Below, piece by piece: positions 52,312 through 61,645 of a stretch of 64,000 nucleotides of DNA. The DNA comes from an uncultured Christensenella sp. (GTDB taxonomy: Bacteria; Bacillota; Clostridia; Christensenellales; UBA3700), in contig CAJTYW010000005.1 of assembly GCA_910583995.1 (NCBI GenBank), positions 1 through 64,000 of the forward strand, in the 5' to 3' direction. The notes beneath the pieces are model-generated. The model was given only the letters and a program-made list of their open reading frames with translations. It did no database searches and was not told the origin of the DNA. The position numbers and the translations under genes were made by a program. Every line of letters begins with the position of its first letter. The first letter of the stretch is position 1.

Positions 52312-55300
52312 TTAAGCTGTAATTTCAGGAATTTCAGGTAATTCTGGAATTTCTCTTACAAACATACCATAGCAGATTAGACCTAAGTCTAAGTTACCAC
52401 CTGCAGATTCTAATCTAAAGTGTTCAAACAAGTCAGCTATGCTATAATCAGTTGTTGTATCAGAACCTAAATTAAATCTGAAGCTACGAGCATTACTTAA
52501 CATATTATCAAGTTTATCTGTAATGTTGCTTGCAGTTGTAGTGTCGCCTTCTTTACCTTTTACCAACTTGTTAACATAAGCTAGTTCGTTTGCAGTCAAG
52601 TTGTTTATGAATGAGTAAGTAGTTGTTCTGTCTAGGTTAGATAGGTCAATAAATGCACCGCCATAAATGCTCTTAGGTATCATTTTATTTACTAAATCAT
52701 TTCCACCAATTTCGCCACTGCTAATCTTGAATTGGAAGAACAATACGCCGTTACCGCTTAAGTTTGCAACTAGATCGTGTGGTACAATATCATTTGTCAA
52801 GCCAAGGTCTGTTATAAGTTGTCTAAACTCTGTATCACGAGCTTTTGGCATCAAACCAAACTTGATTAATTTCATTGTGTCTGTATCTGTTGCTTCCTTG
52901 ATTTTTTGACCGATATAGTAGTCAGTAATCTTTATTTCATTTGTTGCATCGTCTTCAAACATTAAGTCAATATCAGAAGAACCGCCTGGACGTTGAATTG
53001 TAACTTTACCATTTGCAGTAAATGAACCATCAGGAGCGTTACTTCTTAAAGGTTCAGCAACTCTTTCAGTAACTGTTACAGAGTGGCTAGGGTCGTCTTC
53101 GTCCAAATCGTCTGTTTGACCTGTTAGGTTATTTAGTTTATAAATAACACTTCTTAACAAATCGTCATCGCCTTCTGCGTAATTATCTACGCCTGTAGAT
53201 TTTTCAGTAATCAAACGATAAATATTAATACTGCTGAAACCATCTGTTTTGCCGTTTACAGGGGTATCTATAACTTTTTCGTTAGGAGTTAGTTCCAAAC
53301 CTTGGTCTTTAAACTTGTTAAATGCTTCTTTGATTGCTTCGCTTATATCGTCAGCAACTGTTTGAGCATTAAAATCATTATTATCGTTAGCACCTGTAAT
53401 TTTGTTAACAATCTTCAATAAGTTGTTAATTTCGTTATCGCCAGCACTATTGATTTTAACCTTTGTAGCATAGTTTTCGTCATTTAGATTTACATCTGCT
53501 TGAACAACAAGGTAATCTGCAGCAAAGTTTTCAAGCTTAATACCATTGCTACCAGTTGTTTTGTCAGGGTCTAATTTACCTGCAATGACAAGTGATAGTG
53601 TACCAGCTGAGTTAACCTTCATATCTACAAAAGTAAAGCCTGTATAGAATCCTATATCTTTAATGTTTGCGATTTCACCGCTTTGAAGGATAAGTTTTGC
53701 AAGTTCCAAAGATGTAACTGTCAAATTCATATCTTGAGCTGCTTTTTGGTTTTTCTTAAAGCTATTTAAATCAATAACAGTATCAATCTCATTAGCGTTT
53801 AGCTTAGATGGAAGAGTTGTAATGCTTTCAAATACTTTTGTATCGTCAATTTCGCCAGCAATAAAGAATTTGTCTTGCAACTCACGCTTAATAAAACCAT
53901 CTAAACTTGTTTTGTCAACATTGTCAATTATGTTGCCGTGTTTATCAAAGTTAGTTGTTGTTGTATCGTAAGTATAGTAGCTTTTCATTGTCTTTTGAAT
54001 ATCGTCTTCATTTATTTTATCCATATCTGAAGAACCTTCATTGATAATGTTTGATAAAAGCTTGTAAATTGTAGGAAGTTGAATACCGCCATCAATAAAC
54101 TCAATTGTCATATCTTGGTTATCTGTTTTGAAATTGTCCAAAATAGGGTAGATAACATCGTCAAGTTTCTTAATCAAAGTGTTTTTGTCATAATTTGATG
54201 CAGAACCTTCGCCATTAATATCTTTTAACATTGTAGCCAAAGTATTAAACATTTTGTCGCTGTCCGCTTGAGAATTTTCGTCTTTAGTGTAGTTAAGAAT
54301 AATATCACAAGAAGGACCACTTTCTTTTTTATCCTTTGGTACAATTATCTTTATGAACATATTCTTAGGGAACATAGAAGACATCAAAGAAGACAAACCA
54401 CCAAATTGCTCTGTTAATTGCTTTTCAATAATTGATTTAGCATCGATTTGAGCAATAATGTTAAGCTCTTTACTTGTCATAGTAAGCTCTAAAACATTCA
54501 TTTTCAAATCATTACCCAATTTGTCAGAAATCATTGTGTTCATAATTTGTGCAAGTGCTTTATCTGAAAGCATTGACATATCTTGTAGGGTAGAGTTTGA
54601 AATATTGTATATGTTTTGGCCGTTTATTTTAGCATCTTTAATATTTATTAATTCCGGAATAGTAGAAAGCTTGTCAATAAAGTTTTCAGGAGTAATATCT
54701 TGAACGCTATCTCTGCTTATACCATAAGCTTCAAACAAGCTAATTTTTGACTTGTTAAAGTCTTCGATTGTAGATGGATTTGTAACATTTCCACCAACAT
54801 ACTCTTCAACATTGTCATATTTATAGTCAATACTATGTAAATGTTTAACCATTAGCAAGAAATCGCTAGATGTAACATTTTGAATTTTCATTTTGCTCAT
54901 AGCGGCTTGCAAAATATCTATTTTGATAAAGCCTGTGCCGTTAGGGTCGTCAAATTCAGATGGAGCAATTGACAAGTTGTCTGCACCTACCATTTCAGTA
55001 ATATTGTTGAATGTCTTGAAAATAGTGTTACCAATAGTGTTGAAAATTTGTTCAACTTTACCATTTAATAGCTTGCTATCCAAAGAAGAAATCAATTTTT
55101 GCAATTTAGCTCCGTCAATAGCATTAATTCCAAGAGTAGGAGATTTGTCTATTTGTGGAGTAGTTACTGCAGAAAGATAAATATTTTTAGGTAATAGTAG
55201 TGGAACAACAGAACTGATGATGTCCAAAGAACCTAAATCCATACCTTTCAAAATGCCTTCAACCAACTTGTTGATTCTAACTTGAATAGTTAGTTGCATA

Positions 55301-56292
55301 GTAACATCGGCAGGTTTGCCTTCTGCATCTTTTGCGTTTTTCTTGATAATACATTGTTTAACAACAAGGCAATCTTTAATAGAAATATTGTATTGACCTA
55401 CCAATTCTTGAATTTGTGGGATAGAATCGGCATTCATAACGATTTGTTGCATAATTGCAGCAATCATTTTATCGTTAATTTCCCACATTTGTTTGCTGCC
55501 GTCATAAGTCTCAAGAGAAGAGAAGTCAAACTTAGTCTCTGAAAGTATTTCGTCAAAATATGGGTTGCCTGTAATACTGCTTGCAGTACCATCTGTAGCA
55601 GGTGGGTTAACATTATCTAGCAAGTCAGAAACAGATGCAGTTTCACTACCTGTACCACCTTGACTTTGTGGTAGAAGTTGCAACAAATCGTGCAAAGTGA
55701 ATTTTGTATCTAAATATAAAGCCTGTTGTAAACTCTCAAAAAATTTGTCAGAGTCTTCAACTGGGTCGAATTTTTGAGAAATAATCTTATCTTCGTCAAC
55801 TTCTTCATAAAAACCATTCAAAATATCTGTAAGCTCAAATAGAGTTACACCAGTATAAGGTTGAATAAAATAACGATAACCGCCGAAAACTGCAGTACAA
55901 GCAAGAACAAAAATCAAAACCAAACCTGTCAAGCAACATTTTAGAGTGATATGGTTGCTTGAGTGGTCACGATGACGATAGTTATAAAGTTTTTTGTATT
56001 TTTTGTTAAGCTTTTTAAGCTCTTTACTTTCTTTTTTAGACAAAGGAGCTTGCAAGCTTTTAGCTTCAAGTTCGTTTATGCGACGCTTATACTTAACCTC
56101 TCTTTTGCAAGGCTTAGGTATATGCTTTTCAATCCACTTGTCTTCCTTAATAGCTTTTATGTCCTTTTCGTCCAAAACCTCTTCATCACAAAGACGGTCG
56201 TCATCATTAGTGTCCCAACCCTTTGTGTTATACTTTTTTTTCAAATTAGAGGGATTTTGTTCAAAGTTACTTTTGTTAAATTGTCCACTCAT
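52312..56292 (-). CDS. giant single-pass membrane protein with internal repeats
   Basis: 1326 residues. A highly charged cytoplasmic N-terminus (1-115) is followed by one membrane helix (about 116-139) and about 1190 extracytoplasmic residues with no signal cleavage site. The outer part has repeats of about 150-300 residues: a helical D-K-x-I/A-A-x-I-M start, paired strands (VTMQLTIQVRINKLVEGIL; LELTMTSKELNIIAQIDAKS), then a P-K-N/S-[I/M]-[Y/F] motif (LLLPKNIYLSA at about 365, MFPKNMFIKI at about 641, MIPKSIYGGA at about 1204) and a following strand and helix. A looser copy lies around 900. It ends REIPELPEIPEITA. Its start lies 3 bp after the plsY stop with GGAGAG before the ATG, so they are co-transcribed. 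I do not recognise the family. Repeated beta-rich modules next to a phospholipid enzyme suggest a lipid- or envelope-related role, an inference. Confidence 0.85.
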   Translation of the reverse strand: MSGQFNKSNFEQNPSNLKKKYNTKGWDTNDDDRLCDEEVLDEKDIKAIKEDKWIEKHIPKPCKREVKYKRRINELEAKSLQAPLSKKESKELKKLNKKYKKLYNYRHRDHSSNHITLKCCLTGLVLIFVLACTAVFGGYRYFIQPYTGVTLFELTDILNGFYEEVDEDKIISQKFDPVEDSDKFFESLQQALYLDTKFTLHDLLQLLPQSQGGTGSETASVSDLLDNVNPPATDGTASSITGNPYFDEILSETKFDFSSLETYDGSKQMWEINDKMIAAIMQQIVMNADSIPQIQELVGQYNISIKDCLVVKQCIIKKNAKDAEGKPADVTMQLTIQVRINKLVEGILKGMDLGSLDIISSVVPLLLPKNIYLSAVTTPQIDKSPTLGINAIDGAKLQKLISSLDSKLLNGKVEQIFNTIGNTIFKTFNNITEMVGADNLSIAPSEFDDPNGTGFIKIDILQAAMSKMKIQNVTSSDFLLMVKHLHSIDYKYDNVEEYVGGNVTNPSTIEDFNKSKISLFEAYGISRDSVQDITPENFIDKLSTIPELINIKDAKINGQNIYNISNSTLQDMSMLSDKALAQIMNTMISDKLGNDLKMNVLELTMTSKELNIIAQIDAKSIIEKQLTEQFGGLSSLMSSMFPKNMFIKIIVPKDKKESGPSCDIILNYTKDENSQADSDKMFNTLATMLKDINGEGSASNYDKNTLIKKLDDVIYPILDNFKTDNQDMTIEFIDGGIQLPTIYKLLSNIINEGSSDMDKINEDDIQKTMKSYYTYDTTTTNFDKHGNIIDNVDKTSLDGFIKRELQDKFFIAGEIDDTKVFESITTLPSKLNANEIDTVIDLNSFKKNQKAAQDMNLTVTSLELAKLILQSGEIANIKDIGFYTGFTFVDMKVNSAGTLSLVIAGKLDPDKTTGSNGIKLENFAADYLVVQADVNLNDENYATKVKINSAGDNEINNLLKIVNKITGANDNNDFNAQTVADDISEAIKEAFNKFKDQGLELTPNEKVIDTPVNGKTDGFSSINIYRLITEKSTGVDNYAEGDDDLLRSVIYKLNNLTGQTDDLDEDDPSHSVTVTERVAEPLRSNAPDGSFTANGKVTIQRPGGSSDIDLMFEDDATNEIKITDYYIGQKIKEATDTDTMKLIKFGLMPKARDTEFRQLITDLGLTNDIVPHDLVANLSGNGVLFFQFKISSGEIGGNDLVNKMIPKSIYGGAFIDLSNLDRTTTYSFINNLTANELAYVNKLVKGKEGDTTTASNITDKLDNMLSNARSFRFNLGSDTTTDYSIADLFEHFRLESAGGNLDLGLICYGMFVREIPELPEIPEITA

Positions 56293-56295
56293 ATT

Positions 56296-56946
56296 TTAAC
56301 TCTCCTTTTCGTTTTCGTTATTCTCTTTGCCGAACAAAGATAGTGAGTTTTCCGTATTGTTTTTAATCCTTTTAAAGTTATCTCTGTGTGTCCAAAAAAT
56401 TAATGCCCACCATAAAATTATTAGTATTATACAAACATAAAAATATTCTTTTTGCTGAACGCTGTTTTTAACGATATTGGTAACTGCAAGAATGCTAATT
56501 GCAAGTAAAGAACCTATAAAACCTTTTTTGAAAAAGGCAAGATAGCCTATCATTATAGTAAATGCTACAGCAAAAGCAATTGGTGAAGTTACTGCAAATA
56601 CGCCTAAGCTTGTTGCGACACCTTTTCCGCCTTTAAATTTAGAAAAGCAGGAAAAAATATGTCCGAGAATAGTTGAAAGTCCTAAAACATACATTGCAAG
56701 ATTGCTTTGTTCAAAAACAAACATACCTATCAAGGCAAAGCTAATACCTTTGGCACAATCAAGTACAAAAGTCAAACAGCCCCAAAATTTGCCAACTGAC
56801 CGCAACATATTCATTGTGCCGGGGTTGCCCGAACCTAATTTTTTAATGTCTTTGTTTTTAATGTAAGCAATAATAGTAGCGAAATTTATGCTACCGACAA
56901 TATAGCCTAGCGGAATAAAAATCAAATACCAATACAAATCGTTCAT
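56296..56946 (-). CDS. plsY: acyl-phosphate glycerol-3-phosphate acyltransferase PlsY
   Basis: 216 residues with about five membrane segments. The three family motifs are present: GYIVGSINFA, KLGSGNPGTMNMLRSVGK and GHIFSCFSKFKGGKGVAT. It makes lysophosphatidic acid from glycerol-3-phosphate, the first step of phospholipid synthesis. The C-terminal tail is charged (NENEKES) and overlaps the ribosome site of the next gene. First gene of the pair with the giant membrane protein. Confidence 0.96.
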   Translation of the reverse strand: MNDLYWYLIFIPLGYIVGSINFATIIAYIKNKDIKKLGSGNPGTMNMLRSVGKFWGCLTFVLDCAKGISFALIGMFVFEQSNLAMYVLGLSTILGHIFSCFSKFKGGKGVATSLGVFAVTSPIAFAVAFTIMIGYLAFFKKGFIGSLLAISILAVTNIVKNSVQQKEYFYVCIILIILWWALIFWTHRDNFKRIKNNTENSLSLFGKENNENEKES

Positions 56947-57122
56947 AAATTTCTCATTCTATATTTATTATTTATATAATAATCTACGTTAAGTATAGCA
57001 CATTAATTAAATGATGTCAACGACTGGCAAAAGATAAAACGAATTTTTTAAAAATAGACTGGAAAAATATGTTTATAGAAGGTTTTGAAATTATTTTCGT
57101 CAAAATTTTTTAAAATTTATTT

Positions 57123-57139
57123 CAAAAATCGGTGTTTTT
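57123..57139 (+). repeat. dispersed intergenic word, copy j
   Basis: CAAAAATCGGTGTTTTT; plus-strand orientation although both flanking genes are on the minus strand. Confidence 0.6.
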
Positions 57140-57399
57140 TACAGAGAAGATAAAAAATCAGTATAAAATTGGCTAAATTTTCCATTTTTAAAAGTTGCTT
57201 TTTTTATATATATCGTTCAAAAAAATTGGTATTGATTATTAAGAATCATAATATATTTTAACTTAAACAAGAAAAATCTTTGTATTTAAATCGATTAAAA
57301 AACATATTACCCAAAAGACAGTAGTAAAAAAGCTGTACTATAACAATAGTTGATAGACTTAAACAATAAAATAATAGTTAAAATGTCTTTTAAAAACAA

Positions 57400-57424
57400 A
57401 AAAATCGCTTTAATAGCGATTTTT
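57400..57424 (-). terminator. terminator after lepB
   Basis: A 10-bp stem AAAAATCGCT / AGCGATTTTT with a 5-nt loop. Confidence 0.85.
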
Positions 57425-57458
57425 GAAGGTTTGTTATATTTTTATGCGTATCTTTTAA

Positions 57459-58007
57459 TCAATTTAATTTAATTCCGATTATTGCGGAAATAGGTATTGT
57501 GCCATAATTTCTGCCATCTATGCTGTTTGAAAAGTTATCACCGATAGTAAAAATTTCACCTTTTTGTATTGTAACGCTATTGCCATAAGTGGTCGTTAAA
57601 AAATGATATTGGGTAGGGGATAGAGAATATTCCTGTTTTGTTGGGTCATCTTTTTTTGTAAGAACACTTAATCCTGATGGTTTTATCCAAAAATACAAAA
57701 CATCTCCTTCCACAGCGACAACTCGTTTTATTACAGTCATATTTTTTTCGTTAGGTTTTTGATAAACCACAATATCACCAAGTACAGGTTGTTTGTGTAC
57801 TTTTGAAATCATAATTATATCTCCGTCAGATAAACTTGGGTTCATTGAATCGCCTTTAATCTTAACAGGGGCACAAACAAAAACAAAGGTAAATAAAACT
57901 ATAACAAGAATTATTAAAATAGTCATTAAAATAGCAAAAATCATATTCTGCTTTTTGTTTTGTTTATTTTGTATATTATTGTCTTGAATAATCTTTATAT
58001 TTTCCAT
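57459..58007 (-). CDS. lepB: signal peptidase I
   Basis: 182 residues. An N-terminal membrane helix (about 22-45) is followed by the catalytic Ser in KGDSMNPSLSDGD, the Lys base in VIKRVVAVEGD and the box GDNFSNSIDGRNYG (family form GDNxxxSxDSRxxG). It cleaves signal peptides at the outer face of the membrane. I start at the ATG at 58007; the upstream in-frame extension to 58085 lies within the DUF951 gene and has no ribosome site. It follows that gene by 2 bp. Confidence 0.93.
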   Translation of the reverse strand: MENIKIIQDNNIQNKQNKKQNMIFAILMTILIILVIVLFTFVFVCAPVKIKGDSMNPSLSDGDIIMISKVHKQPVLGDIVVYQKPNEKNMTVIKRVVAVEGDVLYFWIKPSGLSVLTKKDDPTKQEYSLSPTQYHFLTTTYGNSVTIQKGEIFTIGDNFSNSIDGRNYGTIPISAIIGIKLN

Positions 58008-58009
58008 TT

Positions 58010-58195
58010 CTAATTTTCTGCAGGAAAGTGTTTTTTTATGACAGAAGTAAATTTGTTTAAATCTATCATAACTGAGCGTCCACACTTATCACATTTTATT
58101 TTTATGTCCGACCCAACGCGAACAATAGTCCAACTATTGCCACCGCAAGGGTGAGTTTTTTTAGTAATTACCTTATCACCGATATTATATTTCAT
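58010..58195 (-). CDS. DUF951 family protein
   Basis: 61 residues, matching DUF951 along its whole length: MKYNIGDKVITKKTHPCGGN, then WTIVRVGSDIKIKCDKCGRS and a basic end. Two Cys pairs could bind metal. The family is widespread in Firmicutes, usually near the origin and of unknown role. It starts 1 bp after the stop of the upstream esterase-like gene and precedes lepB, indicating an operon. Confidence 0.9.
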   Translation of the reverse strand: MKYNIGDKVITKKTHPCGGNSWTIVRVGSDIKIKCDKCGRSVMIDLNKFTSVIKKHFPAEN

Positions 58196-58196
58196 A

Positions 58197-59858
58197 TCAA
58201 ATCCATATTATATTGTTTATTAAAACTTTTTCCGCCGTACTGAAAATAAGTGATTTTACAGTAGTCCAAGTTTTTATTGGATAAAGTTCGTCGCTGACAA
58301 ATTGAGTACGCTGAATTTTTATACTTTGCCATTCGTCAGATGCAGGAAGGTCTAGTTTTGCGTAATATGATTTCAAATTGACATCTTCTATTTCTACCAC
58401 TATTTTACGTGGGGTAGTAGTGAAAAAGTCAAATTGCAACATTACTTCGTTGTTTGTAATGTATTTACCATCTATGTTGTAGCAAACCAAATCGCCCCTA
58501 TCTGTTGTAATACCTTCAAGCTCCAAAGAGCCTTTTTCAAAATGGATATTAGCTTTGTCTGCAAAAAACGCAGTTTCTCTTGGATAAAAGGCGTTGGTGC
58601 CAAAACTTTTATCAAATATCATTCTTGTGTTTCTTGCATTGGTTTTTATCTCTTCACCCAAACTGCTTGGCGTAATTGTTAGTAATGGTGAAGTATACAT
58701 TGACCCGTTGTTATAAAACACCGTACAAATAAGGCTTATTTCTTCATTTAAATCAAAAATCTTAACTTTTTGGCTTGCAGTGCCCACTAAATCGCAATGA
58801 ACGGAATATCCAATCCAGTTTCGCACCCCTTCAACTTCCTTGCCGTAAGATACGTGAATTTTTGCTTCCACAATTGTATCATATTCTATATCAAAGTCAG
58901 CATAAACCCAAAGCCTGTTTTCAAGCACGACAAATCTACCTTTTGGCGGAACTACAGATTTTCTGTTATTTGCAATATCATCAATCCAATTAAACGCTGT
59001 ATAAAGTGCTTGTTTATATAAGTTTTTAGAGCAACCTACCGATACACATTCATAGTGAGTAATATCTTCGGGTATTAATTTTAAAGTGTCGGATAAAGAA
59101 GAGTAGCTATACTTTCTGTTATTTGAAGAACCTAAAAACAAAACAGGGCAACTTATAAATTTAGCATAAGACGGAGCCGCACAGCACAATGACCAAACAT
59201 TTCTTTCAGCTAGGCTTGATAGTGGAAACTCTTCTGTCCCTAAGTTGCTGTTAAAGGCATCGTAACCTGTGTTGTTAATCGGAATAATTCCGTCAAGCCT
59301 ATCATCAACGCCCGCAACTTGCCACAAAATATTTGCACCGCTGTTTTGTGCTGTCATTAGCACTTTAGACGGGCTTACCGAAGGTGAAAAGTGTTTTACA
59401 AAACTAATAACCTGCCTTGTAATTTTGCACCAGTTAAATAGACAAGTGTTTTCCGCACCATAATTACAAGTATTCAAGTGGTCGCTACTATAAATGTAGT
59501 TACAAAACTCCAAACTATGCGGATAGCGGGTATAGTGTTTTGCATTGCTTTTGCCTGCAATATCAAAAGTCACCACATTAAAGCCTGCCTGTACATAGTA
59601 AGAGATATAGTTTAAGTCAACCATTTTATTAAATTCAGGCACCATTATAATTGCGGCAGAACTAGATGCTTTTTTTGGGAAATAAACTTGAGTGTAAACC
59701 CTAACATCACCGTCCTGTTTTGTCAAGGCGGTGAAATATAGTTCGCAAACATTCATATACCCCAAAGATTTAAAATCAATAATATTTGTTTTAAAGTTTG
59801 AAGTAGTAGGTTTGAACTTTTTCCATAATTGTACTGGTGTCAGAATATTCTTTTTCAT
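58197..59858 (-). CDS. alpha/beta-hydrolase-like protein with beta-rich C-terminus
   Basis: 553 residues. The N-terminal 300 residues have an acetyl-esterase-like alpha/beta-hydrolase plan (AAIIMVPEF, VVTFDIAGKSNAKHY, then VLMTAQNSGANILW). The nucleophile elbow is degenerate: the Ser of QNSGA is kept but both glycines of GxSxG are replaced. A late acid or histidine position is not obvious. Residues about 315-553 form a beta-sandwich-like region that may bind carbohydrate. No signal peptide. It could be an inactive or altered esterase. The ribosome site is weak. DUF951 and lepB follow directly. Confidence 0.7.
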   Translation of the reverse strand: MKKNILTPVQLWKKFKPTTSNFKTNIIDFKSLGYMNVCELYFTALTKQDGDVRVYTQVYFPKKASSSAAIIMVPEFNKMVDLNYISYYVQAGFNVVTFDIAGKSNAKHYTRYPHSLEFCNYIYSSDHLNTCNYGAENTCLFNWCKITRQVISFVKHFSPSVSPSKVLMTAQNSGANILWQVAGVDDRLDGIIPINNTGYDAFNSNLGTEEFPLSSLAERNVWSLCCAAPSYAKFISCPVLFLGSSNNRKYSYSSLSDTLKLIPEDITHYECVSVGCSKNLYKQALYTAFNWIDDIANNRKSVVPPKGRFVVLENRLWVYADFDIEYDTIVEAKIHVSYGKEVEGVRNWIGYSVHCDLVGTASQKVKIFDLNEEISLICTVFYNNGSMYTSPLLTITPSSLGEEIKTNARNTRMIFDKSFGTNAFYPRETAFFADKANIHFEKGSLELEGITTDRGDLVCYNIDGKYITNNEVMLQFDFFTTTPRKIVVEIEDVNLKSYYAKLDLPASDEWQSIKIQRTQFVSDELYPIKTWTTVKSLIFSTAEKVLINNIIWI

Positions 59859-60049
59859 AAACTACTTAATATCTTCACATTTGAATTGTGATATATTTTA
59901 CTTTTTTATTTTAGCATTTTAATTAAAAATAATCAAGTGTTTAGCAAAAATTACTATTTATATGTTTATTTATAATATATAAAACTAGCAAAAAAATGTT
60001 TATTTTTGCTGTTATTTAAAAGCGGATTAATTAAAATTTAAAAAAAGTG

Positions 60050-60077
60050 TTGTATTTTTGCTAAAATGTTGTATAAT
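60050..60077 (+). promoter_or_regulatory. promoter of the 60084 gene, predicted leaderless
   Basis: TTGTAT, 16-nt spacer, TATAAT, then 6 nt to the ATG at 60084, the same distance as in dnaA and recF. No Shine-Dalgarno sequence. Confidence 0.65.
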
Positions 60078-60083
60078 TGAAAT

Positions 60084-60581
60084 ATGGTAATATTTGATAG
60101 AAAAAGTTTAATAGAATCTCAAAACGACAGATTCAATCATATTTACAACGACATTAATTTTTTTGTGTGGTTAGCTTTTGCACTCACAACAATTGTGGCA
60201 GTTATGATAACTTATTTTTTTACAATAGCAGTTGGATTATGGGTTGAAGCGATTTTTACTTTTTGTTCTGCAATGTACTATTTGATAATGTCTTTTACAA
60301 AAGAAAAGATGGCTTTGGGTTATTACCAACAAGCGACAGAGATAAGTGCAGTATGCACCGCAAATGGATTGGTTTTGACAGAAATCACAAAATCGCAGGA
60401 AAAAATAGATTATATGATAGCTTATGATAATATCTACAAAGTTGTTGAATATAACAAGTACTTTATCATTATGCTTAAGAATGAAGGAAGAATAACATTG
60501 CCTAATTTAAGTGGGGCAGCGGATATAAAAAACACTCTAAAAGACAAGTTAGGTAACATTTATCATATCATTGAAAGGTAA
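60084..60581 (+). CDS. YcxB-like membrane protein with PH-like C-terminal domain
   Basis: 165 residues. Two adjacent membrane helices (about 25-48 and 50-70) are followed by a soluble domain whose strands (AVCTANGLVLTEITKSQEKI, YNKYFIIML, GRITLPNLSG) match the YcxB-type bacterial PH domain. Function unknown. It lacks a ribosome site and seems leaderless. The radical SAM gene follows 26 bp downstream. Confidence 0.75.
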   Translation: MVIFDRKSLIESQNDRFNHIYNDINFFVWLAFALTTIVAVMITYFFTIAVGLWVEAIFTFCSAMYYLIMSFTKEKMALGYYQQATEISAVCTANGLVLTEITKSQEKIDYMIAYDNIYKVVEYNKYFIIMLKNEGRITLPNLSGAADIKNTLKDKLGNIYHIIER

Positions 60582-60588
60582 AACCATT

Positions 60589-60605
60589 CAAAAATCGGTA
60601 CTAAA
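60589..60605 (+). repeat. dispersed intergenic word, copy k
   Basis: CAAAAATCGGTACTAAA ends 2 nt before the ATG of the radical SAM gene, taking the place of its ribosome site. Confidence 0.65.
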
Positions 60606-60607
60606 TT

Positions 60608-61537
60608 ATGAAAAAAGATAATATTTATGATATTTTGAGTAAAAATTCTGTTATTGAGAGTAGTTGCTTTGCCTGCCCAAGGCAGTGCGGAGTAAGGCGA
60701 GATAGCAGTTTTGGTTATTGTAAAAGCAAAGGACTAAGGATAGCACGATTTGGTTTGCACTATTGGGAAGAGCCTTGTATAAGTGGAACTGAAGGCTCAG
60801 GTACAATATTTTTCAGTGGCTGTTCGTTAAGGTGTATTTATTGCCAAAACTATGAAGTATCTCAATTATCAAAAGGTTACGATATATCTACAAGCGAGCT
60901 TGTGGATATTTTTAAAAAACTGGAAGATATGGGAGCAAACAATATAAATCTTGTTACCCCTACACATTATATTGATTACATTATAAAAGCTTTAGATATT
61001 TATGAACCCAATATCCCAATTTGCTACAATACTGGCGGATATGAAAGTTTAGATAGCATAAAAAGACTTACAAATTATGTAGATATTTTTTTGGTAGATT
61101 TTAAGTATATGGATAGTAGTCTTGCATTAGAGTTTTCAAAAGCAAAAGATTATCCTAAAGTTGCAATGGCTGCAATACAAGAAATGAGAAAAATTATTCC
61201 GCAAGATATTATTAATGAAAAGGGGATAATGACAAAAGGGGTTATCGTCAGACATTTGGTGTTGCCCGATTGTTTGCAAAACTCCAAAGATGTACTATAT
61301 TGGATTGCAAATAATCTTGGAAAAGAGACAATTGTATCAATAATGAGTCAATATACACCTTACGGCAAGGCAGTAGGACATAGCAGAATTGGTAGAAAGC
61401 TAAAACCAGTCGAGTATAAAATAATTGTTAACTTTGCACAAAAACTTGGTTTAGAAAATGCCTATGTGCAAGAAAGTAGCAGTGCTGACGAGTGTTTTAT
61501 CCCTGAGTTTGAAGGTGAAATCCAAAAAGAATTGTGA
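60608..61537 (+). CDS. radical SAM protein, PflX-like
   Basis: 309 residues. An N-terminal Cys motif (SSCFACPRQCGVRRDSSFGYC) precedes the radical SAM cluster loop GCSLRCIYCQN (C-x3-C-x2-C). The order and the phrase GTIFFSGCSLRC match the PflX/COG1313 group, predicted glycyl-radical-activase-like enzymes of unproven substrate. No glycyl radical enzyme is adjacent. The ATG has no Shine-Dalgarno; the word CAAAAATCGGTACTAAAT sits directly before it. Probably co-transcribed with the 60084 gene. Confidence 0.9.
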   Translation: MKKDNIYDILSKNSVIESSCFACPRQCGVRRDSSFGYCKSKGLRIARFGLHYWEEPCISGTEGSGTIFFSGCSLRCIYCQNYEVSQLSKGYDISTSELVDIFKKLEDMGANNINLVTPTHYIDYIIKALDIYEPNIPICYNTGGYESLDSIKRLTNYVDIFLVDFKYMDSSLALEFSKAKDYPKVAMAAIQEMRKIIPQDIINEKGIMTKGVIVRHLVLPDCLQNSKDVLYWIANNLGKETIVSIMSQYTPYGKAVGHSRIGRKLKPVEYKIIVNFAQKLGLENAYVQESSSADECFIPEFEGEIQKEL

Positions 61538-61645
61538 GCAAAGTTTATTTTCAATTTAAATAATTTAAACAAACGGATAATATTAAAAATTTTGAAAGTC
61601 TTAATCTCATATAAATTGCATTTAGTACAATTTTAACAAAAAGAC

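Larger units (their letters stand above)
56947..57458. other. intergenic region between plsY and lepB
   Basis: AT-rich. Contains copy j of the dispersed word (57123), a degenerate copy near 57230 (TTCAAAAAAATTGGTATTG) and the lepB terminator. No gene supported. Confidence 0.6.

Noticed and set aside
55963..56343. Plus-strand open frames over the 5' end of the giant membrane protein gene
   Set aside because: Antisense shadows of Lys/Glu-rich codons giving Phe/Leu-rich products; no ribosome site.
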